Below are positions 1 through 10,542 of a DNA stretch of 64,000 nucleotides, piece by piece. Source of the stretch: Rhodotorula mucilaginosa (Eukaryota; Basidiomycota; Microbotryomycetes; Sporidiobolales; Sporidiobolaceae); contig CP137870.1 of NCBI GenBank assembly GCA_034406715.1, forward strand, positions 744,001-808,000. Direction: 5' to 3'. A program made the translations under genes and the position numbers. A model generated the notes under the pieces. It worked only from the letters and a program-made list of their open reading frames with translations, searched no databases and was not told the DNA's origin. Each line of letters begins with the position of its first letter. Positions within the stretch are counted from its first letter, which is position 1.

Positions 1-531
1 GCTGCCGCCTTGCTCCCCTTCTTCTTTTTCTTGTTGCTGGACTTGGCAGGAGTGACAGGAGATGCGTTGGCAGGCGAAGGCGAGTCGACAGAAGCGGCGC
101 CGGTCGAGTCGAGAGCAGGAGTGGTCGCTGCCGCCTTCTTCTTCTTTTTGCGGTTCGGCTTATTGGACTATTAGAGAGATTCGTCAGTCCAATGCCCTGA
201 GTACGGCCGTGTCCCTCTACGTACTCTTGCGGGCGTGGAAACCGCCTCGTCGTTTTCCGACGCAGACTCTGCCTCTTCTGGCTCGTCTCCCAAGTCGAGC
301 TGGTGGAGCGGACAGCAGAGGTCAGCATATACACCTCCAAGGAGAGCTTCAAAGCCAACGCACTGCTCCGAATCCTGCTTTGGGCGGCGGGATCGAGACT
401 TGCTCCTGCTCGCCGTCCGAGCCGTCTAGGTCGTCGGCCGTTGGCAGCTGCTCGATCGTAGCGGTCCTTGACCGTTCAAGCTCTTCCAGCTCTACCAGCT
501 CTCGCTGCTGTCGCTTGTTCAGGCGGCCCAT
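1..531 (-). CDS. TCF25/Rqc1-like protein, N-terminal part (cut by window edge)
   Basis: The reading starts at the ATG at 531 with MGRLNKRQQRELVELEELE, a basic-acidic start like the SSRALRKLQ-type start of the TCF25/Rqc1 family. That family works in ribosome-associated quality control with the Ltn1 ligase. Two short introns are inferred at 300-363 (GTGCGT..CAG) and 168-224 (GTACGT..TAG with a CTGAC branch site). Spliced, the protein continues FGALDLGDEPEEAESASEND and then lysine runs (KKKKK) in a Ser/Ala/Pro-rich linker that leaves the window. The order of short hydrophobic motif, acidic stretch and polylysine is typical of the disordered TCF25 N-terminus, but the conserved core domain lies outside the window. 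Identity is therefore tentative; another nucleolar or ribosome-associated protein with such an N-terminus is possible. Confidence 0.5.
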
Positions 532-676
532 CGCGCGTAGAGGTTGTCGAAAGAGCGAGCGATGACTTCATCTCTCGACTCTGAATCTCGTCATTGATCT
601 GTACCCCGGAACGTGTACAGACAGCAAAAGTTACTGAAAGATCTGTACAGAAAAAAAGTACTACAATCGCTGGCGT

Positions 677-2224
677 TCACTCCCTCGTCTGAGTCCGCGA
701 AAGGACCTCGCCGTCCTTCGGCATCTGCAGCTCCTTGACCTCGGCCTTGATCTCGCTCCCTTCCTGGTGTTCCTCCGGGTCGTCGACGGCTTGGGCGTGC
801 GACTCTTTCTCGATCGCGGCTTCGGCGAGGGTGACGCGGGCGACGCGGTCGAGCGAAGAGACTTTGCGGTGGACGGTGCGCGAGACGCGCAAAGGTCGGC
901 GGGTGACCTGCAGAGAGAAACCTCGTCAGACTGAGCTTGACACCGACAAAAACAGCGAACCTCGGGGTTGACCCGCCTGAGGAAAGGCAAGGTGGCGCAT
1001 GGACTCAGACTCACCATCACGGGCGAACTCGATTTCTGGACGAGGTAGTTCGACGTGGATCCGAGCAGCATGCTGTAAGAGGCAGCAAAGAAACCGTTCT
1101 TGTAGTCAGCAGACCAGCCAAGGAACGGCACATCTGTCCAACACGTCAGGACCCGCGTAGGCGCTCACCCTTTGAGTTTCGTCAAGCCTCGACTTCCGAC
1201 GAGCACCAAGGTCGGCTCGAGGTAGTCAATCATGTCGATCAGCATGTGCCGCGGCACTTTGGCATGGATCGCCTGGCAGTAGATCCGGACGTTGAGCCTC
1301 GTGCGTTCGAGGAGGGCGGTCGTCTGCCTCGCGAGCGCGAGCGCGGCGGCTTGACGTTCGCGCTGGTTGGTGATCTTGGCCTGCTTCGAGACGTCGTCCG
1401 TGTCGACTGCGAGGCAGAGCGGGGTCAGATTTCCGAAACCACACAGAGAACTCGGCGAAGGGGACTCACGCTTAGTGTCGGTTTCCATGACCGACACGAT
1501 AAAGCACTGCGGGACACAGCAGCGACGAGGAGTCGTGAGATTAGCTCAGCGCTCAAAGATGGCCAGCTCGACAAGACTCTTTGGGCAGACGTGACACGCA
1601 CCTCGTCACCCTCGCGCAGGACGGTTCCGATCGCCCACTGGATCGCGTACAGCGATTCGTCACTGAGATCGCTCGCGACGAGGTACCTCCTCCTGCGCTT
1701 CTTGGGACCGGCCTCCTCGATCGCGCGGTCCGGATCTCCGTGCGTCAATGTGACGGTGCAGCGGTTCTTTTCAAACACGGGCCGCGAGGTGTGCAGTTCC
1801 AAGCGCGGGAGGGCCGAACTGCCCGGGCGGGTCGACTTGCGGCGCGCGAGGGCGCCCGTACGGGGGTTGGCGCGCGGTGGACCGTTCGGAGTGAGGGTCG
1901 ACGACGAGTCGGTCGTGTTGGGGGTCGGGCGCGTGAAGGGCGAAGTCATTGGCTCTGAGGGGGGCAGCAAGTTGGGGCCTTCTCCCGGATAGATCATGGT
2001 GGGACCCTCGGACCGGAGTACGTCGTACGGTGTCGTGGCAGAGGCGTTGGCCTATTGTGCGGTCGAGAGATTCGTTAGTACTTCGCGAGAGTACGGCTCA
2101 CAAGGAACGGCGACTCGCCTCGGTGTTCTTTTCGAGTTCCTCGTCAATCTCGAACTCGTCCTCGTCTTCGTAGTGCGGGGTTTCGTCCCAGTCTCGACTG
2201 TCGTGCGATCCTCTATCGCTGTCA

Positions 2225-2258
<34 letters not shown>

Positions 2259-2544
2259 AGTCGATGTAGGCGTTGGCGGGCGAGACGTTTGGCATCGAAT
2301 GGCTCGCCTCGTTCTCCGACTCGGCGTCGGTGCCGGCGTCTCCGCGCATGCCCTCTGCGGACGGGTCCCTCGACTGCGGCCTCGACCTCGAGCGGGAGGA
2401 CTTTGTCGACCTGCCCCAGGGCGAGCGAGAGCGGGTCCGACCTTGGCGTTCGTCATCCGAAGTGGCAGAGGGCGAGACGGCGGGCGCACTACCACCGCTT
2501 CCGACGGGCTGGGACTTGTGTCGTCGGATGGAAAAGAAACTCAT
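677..2544 (-). CDS. Universal stress protein (USP/UspA) family protein
   Basis: The C-terminal half is a UspA-like nucleotide-binding fold. It begins KKRRRRYLVASDLSDESLY after a long disordered N-terminus. The ATP-binding signature G-x2-G-x9-G-S/T is complete once the intron is removed: GSRGLTKLKG, then MLLGSTSNYLV. The N-terminus is Ser/Arg-rich and carries a 12-Asp run coded by a GAC-type repeat near 2230-2265. The chosen start is the ATG at 2544 (MSFFSIRRHK); the frame is open further upstream but without an ATG. At least five introns are visible. The first needs a GC donor at 2118 to keep frame, because the nearby GT donor at 2101 shifts it. The family binds ATP in stress signalling, but the target in fungi is not settled. 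It is divergent from the phospholipase D gene. Confidence 0.82.
2052..2118 (-). other. Candidate GC-AG intron in the universal stress protein gene
   Basis: The two coding blocks either side of this stretch are out of frame if the obvious GT donor at 2101 is joined to the acceptor at 2052 (50 nt). Using GAG|GCGAGTC at 2118 gives a 67-nt intron with a TACTAAC branch site, a TAG acceptor and a kept frame. This is inferred from frame only. The alternative is two separate proteins, or a start at the ATG at 1997. Confidence 0.45.
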
Positions 2545-3049
2545 CAACCCAGGTACTCCCTTCCTGGTCTCTGTCTCGCTGTCGGGCTGTGAGAGCAGAG
2601 CCTGACGAGACTCAATCGGACGTGGAGCCGACACGCCTCGGCGGGGGTGAAAAAGTTTTCTCTTCTCCCTCCGACTTCAACAGACATACTGGAGTATATA
2701 CGCCATCGTTGATATTCAGTACTAGTATAGTCGGGATCAGGCCAATTGTGATTCTGGTCAAGGTTACGTAAGTTTGCGGGCACCCGGATGGGCCGGACTC
2801 CGCAGTTCTGCCGCGCCGTCATCGACCAAGACCGACTTCTGTAAGCTGCCAGGCCAACGCTGGGAGGGTCAGACTTGTCTACTTCTGTCATACAGCTTCA
2901 GCGACGTCGACCCTGCTACCGGCTGACAGCGCCAGCAGCAGCGAGCCGCCGTTCTCAAGTCGTCTGTCGATCAACGGGCCGCCCAGCTCGTCCGCGAAAT
3001 CCCCGCCAAGCAAGCCGTCCGGAGCAGTACAGTGGACGCAGTGAAGGGG
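2545..3049. promoter_or_regulatory. Divergent upstream region between USP and PLD1 genes
   Basis: About 500 bp separate the two divergent starts. The PLD1 reading frame is open from 2930, just after a CTGACAG acceptor-like site, and looks coding, so part of this stretch is probably a PLD1 5' exon. A short ATG-initiated frame at 2788-2840 ends in a good GTAAGC donor and could be the first exon, but the joint cannot be fixed from the sequence. No other gene is visible. Confidence 0.4.
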
Positions 3050-6000
3050 ATGGACTTTCAAGACGCAGTCTTTCAGGCCCTCGAGCAAAAGAAGCGCAAC
3101 GATGATGGTCCCGGCTCATCGTCGTCGCGGCCAAACGGAAATTCGACCGCCGCCGGCGCAGCGAGCGAACCGACGCAGGTGAAGAACGGGCATCCGAACG
3201 GGAACGGGCATGGAGAGCCTATGATTGAGTCGGACAGGTCCAGCCCCGCTGCCGCCCCGTCCCAGACGACGACGGCCCCCGCAAAGAAGGCAAACGGAGG
3301 CGTACCGCCGCAGCTCCAGCTGCCGATCAATCTTGGCTACATGTATCCTTCCGGCAGCAGCAGCAACGACAGCGGTTCGCGACCAGGCTCGAGGGCCACG
3401 TCCGAATCCAGATCGCCGCACCGGCGCCGCACCGTCCAAACCGATTACAGTACGGTCTTGCCGCAGATCGCCTCTCACCACCTGCCTCCTTCTTCCCCGA
3501 CGAGTCCGACCAGCGCGGCGACCAACTTGAACGCGCTCGGGCTCGACACGCCGAGGCCGAAAGCGCGCTCGCAAGCGAGTTACGCCTGGTTCAGCGACGA
3601 CCAGGCCGGTCCGAACTTCCCGGCGACGCAGAACCGCACCGCCAGCTCGTTGAAGCAAAGACGCGACATGTCCAACTCGCCGGCGAGGACCGACTCTCGC
3701 CGCCAATCGCCCCCGGCGACGAGTCAGGTCGATGGCGGCGACGCAGCTGTCCGCTCTCCGGACCAGAACAGAGTCTCCTCGCTCGTGAGTGTTTCCTTGC
3801 GCTATCCATAGAGATTCTCGGCCTGTACAGTGACTCGACTGACCGACTTTTTGACGAAATAGGACTCGGCGCCGCATTCTCGGCAACCGTCGCGAGCGAG
3901 CAACTTCTCACCCGGGCACGAGAACGGGGCGGCGCTCACGGGTGAGCCGCCGCGCAGGAGCGATAGTCCGGCTTCGATGACGTCGCAGGAGCGTCGCCCC
4001 GAGTTCAGGCCGACGACAACCGACACGAGCGAACGCGACGAAGACGCGCAGCAGCAGAAGCGGCCGTCCAATCACCCGAAATGGGATAGTCAGCGCATGG
4101 ATGAATCGCCACGCGGCATTGACTCGTCCGAGTTGCGTGGAGCGTTCACGACCTCGGACCTCGAACGTGGTGCTCGGCGGTTGCGCGGGGAAGAGCCGGA
4201 TGCACCCGTCGGGCAGACGGCTGCCGGGGCAGGCAAAGACGGGACATTCAAGAGAAAGGTCGGAGGCAGCGCGGCGGCGGCGATCTTGCGCCACCCGAAG
4301 AAGACTCTTGGACCGATCTTGACCCGGTCCATGTCTGCGGATGAGGCCGAAGACAGTGATGCCGGCGGCCGGAGCAGGAAGAGCAAGAAGAGTACGGCTC
4401 CGACCGGCGATTTGTCACCCCCCGCAAGCGGCACCACCACGCCCGCCCGACCGAGGAGTCTCCACAATGTCAATGTCGGCGAGGACGGTGTTGACTGGGC
4501 CGACGAGGAGCGCGACCAGTTTGACGCGGACGGTCCCGCCGGACACACCGGTCCGCCGCACCCTTCGCGACGCGGGAGCTCGTTCCCGTTCCCTTCTCCC
4601 GGTTTCGCCAGCGCGTTCGGTTCCCACAACCGGACCGCCGAATCCGAATCGGGCGCGTCGACTCCGAGGAACGATCGCGACCTCGCCGCGAGCGCCAGCG
4701 AGGACGAAGGCGCGGATGCCGGCAGCGGAGGCGGTCTCGGAGCGAAGCGACCTGCGGGGCATGCGAGACGTGGAAGTGCGTGGAACGCGGTGCGGAGCAA
4801 GTTGCTCAACGATGGCAAGGCTTCGGGTAAGAAGAAGAAGGAGAAGCAGGGCGCGAGTCTGACTGGCCATGAACTCGTGGCGGTGAGTCCAGCGCTGGCC
4901 CCCTCCGAACTTCGCCGCGTACATCACTCTAACATATTTGTGGACGTGTCTGCTAGGAACTCGCGACGGGCGCCTTGCCGCTCGCGATCGTCAAGATGGG
5001 CACGATGGACCGCGACGACAAGGGAGACAAGCGCATCCCGGTTCTGATGAACTACCTCAGTGCGTTCCGCCTTTACTCCAGCTGCCGCACTCGTGGCTGG
5101 CTTACTTATCGTCGCCCCGCCGCGCAGAGCTCAAGGTGACGGACTCGATCTACCCGCTTCACGACAAGCACGCCGTCTTCCGCATCGAGCTCGAGTACGG
5201 CGACAGCGCCGTCAAGTGGGTCATCTACCGCGAACTCAAAGACTTTGTCAACCTGCACGCGCACTACCGCGTCGCCAACTTGCGGCAAGGAATCGAAAAG
5301 TTCCCGGCGTTCCCTAAGACGAGTTTGCCCTACCTCAACTGGCTCAAGAACGAGGGCAAAGGTCACGTCAAAAAGGCCGAATTCGCGCGCCTGCAGCGCG
5401 AAGCGCTCGAGAACTATCTCTTGAAGCTGATCCGAGCCACCGTGAGTCGGTTGGGCTGCGCTTGACAATCGGCAGGCACGAAAAGTCTTCGCTGACTCTT
5501 CATCTTCCACGCGGCGACGCAGATGTTCGGTCCCGGCGCCAATCGCCTGTGCAAGTTCCTGGAGATTTCGGCGATGTCGATCATGCTCGCAACTCGAGGA
5601 GGCGAACAGGGCAAACAGGGTTACCTGGTCCGTTCCCCTTTCTCTTCGCGGGCTCAAACAGCTAGATCTAGTCCTCTCTAATGCCCTTCCTCTTCTGCAG
5701 CGCGTTACCTCGAGCGGCGCGTCACGTCGTCGCCCGCCAGGGTTCCACCCGCTGAGCTGGAAGAAGCGCCACGATCCGAAATGGTTCCTGGTCCGCGACA
5801 GTTTCATCGTCGCCGTCGAAAGTCCGGCTTCGACGGAGGTGTTCGACGTCATTATGGTCGACTCGACTTTTGAACTCGAGCGTCCTGCTCGAGCGTACCG
5901 CAAAGGTCTCCACCTGCTGCACGCTGACGGGTCGCACGAGTCGTTGGCGATGCCCGAAGGCACGACCGGCGATTTGAAACCTGCCAAGCCGAGCGGATAT

Positions 6001-9000
6001 CGGGGTGCCGGGGATCCGAACAATCCGTCGACGACCAGCGCCGCCGAGGGGCAGGAGAACCAGGACGACCTCCGCACCACGTCGGCGCACACGTTCTACC
6101 TCCGGACGAGCGAGCGCAAGATGCGCCTGGTGGCCAAGACGGAGCGGCAGCAGGATCAGTTCATCGCGAGTATCGAACGCATGCTCGCCAAGACGATCTG
6201 GGCAGGCAAGAACCGCTTCGACAGTTTCGCGCCGATCCGCCTCAACGTCGCAGCTCAATGGCTCATCGACGGGGTAAGGGCAGCGCTCTGTAACGACTTC
6301 GTTGCACGACGCTAACTTGTTTTTGACTCGACGCAGCGCGACTACTTCTGGAGTCTTTCGCGAGCCATCGCTTTGGCCAAGCACAAGATCTTGCGAGTCG
6401 GACGAACGTTCCGTTATTGTGTTTCGCCGAGCTGACTCGGTACCTGCAGCATCCATGACTGGTGGCTCTCGCCCGAGCTCTACCTGCGCCGACCGCCTGC
6501 CGCCAACGGTGCGTCTGAATTCGCATGTTCGCCCCTGCATCCGTCCTCTGACATCAAGTCTCTACAGAAAAATGGCGACTCGACCGCTTGCTGCAGCGCA
6601 AAGCACGCGAAGGCGTCGAGATCTACGTCATTGTGTACAACGAGGTGTCCGACGGGTTCACCCCGGTCAGCTCGGCTTACACGAAGGCGTCGCTTCGCGC
6701 TCTCCACCCGAACATTCACGTTCAGCGCTCGCCGTCGCACGTCGCGACCGGCACGCTCCTGTGGTCTCACCACGAGAAGATGTGCGTGATCGACGAGACG
6801 ATCGGCTTCATGGGCGGTCTCGACTTGTGCTTCGGTCGATGGGACACGCCCGGGCACGTCCTGATCGACGACGGCCCCAACTACGCCGACTCGCCGGACG
6901 CAAAGACTCTCGGCCAGCAGGAGCTCGCTCGAAGCCAGATCTGGCCGGGCAAGGACTACGCGAATCAGCGCGTGCTCGACTTCCACACGCTGCAAAAGCC
7001 CTTCGAAGACATGTACGACCGGAGCAAGGTCCCTCGTCAACCCTGGCACGATATCGGTCTCCAGATCATCGGTCAGCCGGCACGGGACCTGTGCCGGCAC
7101 TTCATCCAGCGTTGGAACTACCTCTTGCGCACCAAGAACCACAGCATCAAGATGCCGTTCCTGGTGCCGGCTCCCGACTTTACGCCCGAGCAGCTGCAGG
7201 AGCTTCGGATCACCGGCACGTGCGAAGTGCAAATCTGTCGTTCCGTCAGCCCGTGGTCGATGGGCATTTCGCACGTCGAGCACTCGATCCAGAACGCCTA
7301 CATCAAGGCGATCCAGCTCTCGGACCACTTCGTCTACATCGAGAACCAGTTCTTCATCACCTCGACCGAAGTCGAAGGGACCGTCGTCACGAACAAGATC
7401 GGCGACGCTCTCGTCTCGCGGATCGTGCGCGCACACAGCGAAGGAACGCCGTGGCGTGCCGTCGTTGTCATTCCGATGGAGCCGGGATACCCCTACCCTC
7501 TCGACCACAGCGACGCCAGCTCCGTGCGACTCATCATGGAGTGCCAGTTCCGCAGTATCTGCCGCGGCGAGGGTTCGATCTTTGCTCGCCTCCGTCACGA
7601 AGGGATCGACCCGGACGAGTACATCTCCTTCTTCGGGCTCCGAGGATGGGGTACGCTCTCGTCCGGTGCTCTCACGACCGAATCGACCTATATCCACGCC
7701 AAGTCGATGATCGTTGACGACCGCATCGCCATCATCGGCTCTGCCAACATCAACGAGCGCTCTCAGCGTGGCGACCGCGACTCGGAGCTCGCGTGCGTGA
7801 TCCGCGACACCGACATGATCGATTCGACGATGGCCGGCCAGCCGTATCAGGTCGGTCGCTTTGCGCACACCATGCGGATGCGACTGATGCGGGAGCACCT
7901 GGGTGTCAACGTCGACGAGCTCGAAGCCAGCGAGGGCAAAGAGGAACTCGAGGCTCGCGAAGCCGACGAGATCAAGCACCGCGACGAAGAGTGGGATCCC
8001 GACCACGAGCAGAGCCACGGCACGAACCGAGGCGTCAAGGGCGGCCGGACGAGCCGCTTCATCCGCAGCGTCATCGGCTCTGGAGCAGAGTATGTCGGAG
8101 CGACGGCGAGCGGTGTCACTCAGGCTAGCGCGATGGGTCTCGAGAAGACGGGACGCAAGGTCAAGAACAGCGTTCTGCCGAGCAACAGCGACCATCAGCA
8201 CGACGAGAAGCCGGAGGGTCTCGACTCGGAGCAGGAGACGAAAGCGGACAAGATCGCCGCCGGCGAGGAAGGTTCGGCTGGTTTCGCCAGCACCGTCGTC
8301 CCGACGATCGAAGAGAAGGTCATGGCCGAGAACCGACCGGCACCGGACAAACGCGAGCAAGAGGATATCCGCGAAGCCAACAAGTCGCAGCCTACCAACA
8401 TCGAGCGCGAGAGCGGTCCCGCTACGCACAAGCCGAATCAGAAGCGGGAGGAAGAGGAGGAGGAGGAAGGAAACCCAGGCGAGCAGTTCCCGGTCCGCAA
8501 GGCCGCCCAGAAGTCGTCAAAGGGCGACAAGGACCAAGAGCACGACGAGGCCGGCGAAGTGACATCGCAGCACAACACCAGCGCCGACGACACTCGCAAG
8601 CTGATGTCGCAATCGGGCGAGGACGGCGTCGCGACGGACGCACCGCTTGACAGCGAGCCGCCCGACGTCGCCAACGCGAACCAAGGCTTCCACAAGCTCG
8701 ACACGAGCAGCAAGAACAACTCCTCCGGCACGACGCTCAACAGCAGCGCAGACGGGCAGCCGGCCTCGCCGCATCGCACCACCGGCAACGCCGACGGCAA
8801 CGAGAAGGCCGCGAGCCGGAACGCCGTCACTTCCGCCATCAAGCGCAACCTCCGCGAGCGCGGTCCGTACACTGTACCACTCGCAGCACCGAAAGTTGAC
8901 CCGTACGGCTTCGCGGACCCGCTCGTCGACTCGTTCTACAAGGATGTGTGGCTTGCGGCGGCGGCGCGCAACACTCAGGTTTACCGTAAGGTGTTCCGCT

Positions 9001-10062
9001 GCATGCCTGACGACCTCGTCCAGACTTGGAAGCAGTACCGCGAGTTCCAGGTAAGCTAGCCCTTCCGATCCGCGTGACAAATGCGTGGGCGCACTCGCTG
9101 ATCTTCTGTCCTCCTTGTGCAGAACTGGGCAGAACGGCACAACAAGGTACATTTGCGACGAGCCATGCTCGGTTATGTTGCCTCATCGTGCTGATTTTGT
9201 CTCGCTCGCAGGCTCCCAAGAACGTCGTCCCCGCTGGCGACGACGCACCTCACACCGATCCGGCCAATCACTCTGGTCAGCATGGTGCCGGAGGCGGTGG
9301 CAGTGGCGGCGGCGTCATGGGTCAAGGACAGGACGAGGGCGGCAAGACCATGGAAAAGGAGAATCGCTCGCGCTCGCACCTCGACCTTACCACAAGCGAG
9401 AAGTCCTCGATGGACGAGAAGCCCGAAATCTCGACCGGAATCGAGCGCTCGCACCACAACGGGCACGTCATTACTCGCCGTGCGCGATCCAACACTCAGG
9501 ACCTCGAGACGATGGATGGCGCCGCCCTCGAGGGCAAGAAGAGCGGCCGCGGTCGCAGCGGCACTTTGTTCGGCGGATCGGGCAAAGATGCCGGTTCGGA
9601 CGGCAAGAACGCGGGCGGCGATGGCTCGGCGACAGCGAGCGCGAGCGCCACCACTGGCCAGACCGGTAACGAGGCGCACGACCACGACGAGGCGTTCCCG
9701 GAAGAGGAACGTCAGCAAATGAAGGCGTTGCTCGAAGAGGTGACGGGCCAATTGGGTGAGCCGCTTTCATCTTCGCTGATCTCGACTTGTGAACGGCTCA
9801 CTGATCCCTATCGCGAGCAACGACAGTCGTCTTCCCGACGCGCTTCCTCGAAGCCGAATCGGCCGGTGGCAATTTCCTCTTCTCCAAGGACCGCATTCCG
9901 TACGTGACCGACTCGCCGGTCTTGACCCAAATGCTCTGCGCTGACACAAGTGTTCTCCCCGTGCTGTATCGGCGTACAACAGCCCTTTGGCCGTGAGTCT
10001 GGCTCGAAATGGACCTGTCCAAAGTTGCTTGCTGACTGTTTGCCCTGCAGATCTACGACTAA
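3050..10062 (+). CDS. SPO14: Phospholipase D1 (PX-PH-like-HKD type)
   Basis: Hydrolyses phosphatidylcholine to phosphatidic acid and choline; in yeasts the enzyme acts at membranes in sporulation and secretion. The spliced protein is about 2,000 residues. A long Ser/Pro-rich N-terminus is followed by a PX domain (5130-5440, YPLHDKHAVFRIELEYGD), a PH-like region (about 5700-6260), IHDWWLSPELYLRRP, and both catalytic HxKx4D motifs: HHEKMCVIDE at 6768 and IHAKSMIVDD near 7690 followed by GSANINERS. A disordered Ser/Lys/Glu-rich tail follows, and it ends PLAIYD, as is usual for fungal PLD1. About a dozen introns are present; one (6393-6449) uses a GC donor. The start given is the first in-frame ATG, but the frame is open and coding-like back to 2930, so the true start is probably in an upstream exon. 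Confidence 0.95.
6393..6449 (+). other. GC-AG intron in PLD1
   Basis: The conserved block before this intron ends AKHKI and the block after it begins IHDWWLSPELYL. Only the donor TT|GCGAGTC at 6393 joined to CTGCAG at 6449 keeps the frame and gives KIFIHDWW, as expected for the family. A CTGAC branch site sits at 6432-6436. No GT donor nearby keeps frame. This is the best supported of three GCGAGTC donors in the window. Confidence 0.8.
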
Positions 10063-10542
10063 AGCCGCGATATCCTTCGACACAATACACACACAAAAAC
10101 AGCCCTAGAGTATATATTATTTCCGAGCTTTAGAGAACCACCTCATCCTCTGTACCTGATGCATAGCCGACTCGACCTGCCTTTTTCCGCGCGCGACCTC
10201 TTGCTTTCTGATTCCGGGCTCCTGATTGTACATCCTTTCCGGTCTCGTGTCCCTGTGCAAAGATGCTGTTTACCTGACTGGGCCCCTACGGTGTAGTGAC
10301 AGCCTACAGGAGAGTGTCAAGCTGAGAAGGCCTCGGAGAATGACCACGATCGAGTGGAGGTCCCGAGTCAAGCCTCCCCTGCGTGGTCCAGGCTCCGGCT
10401 TTCGGGACACCCAGGCGCCCCGCCCGCGTGACCCCAAGGAGTCGAAACTTGGAGCATGAATTGACCGCGGACGACATTGTTCCCTCTCCTTTTCCTCTCT
10501 CCCATAGCGCATCCACTTTCTCCGCGTACTACACAGCCAAAC
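10063..10542. promoter_or_regulatory. PLD1 3' end and isocitrate lyase promoter region
   Basis: 480 bp with no supported gene. The first part, AT-richer with TATATATTA near 10110, is likely the PLD1 3' UTR. The rest leads into a pyrimidine-rich stretch (tccctctccttttcctctctc) just before the isocitrate lyase ATG, as at many strongly expressed yeast genes. Regulation by carbon source is expected for this gene but no specific site is claimed. Confidence 0.5.

Noticed and set aside
937-1992. Long plus-strand open frame of about 350 codons
   Set aside because: It is antisense to the universal stress protein exons, is Arg-rich, has no family motif and arises from the GC-rich code of the real gene.
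6480-8429. 650-codon minus-strand open frame
   Set aside because: Lies opposite the PLD1 catalytic exon with both HKD motifs; its composition (Asp/Val/Arg-rich) is the usual mirror of GC-rich coding DNA.
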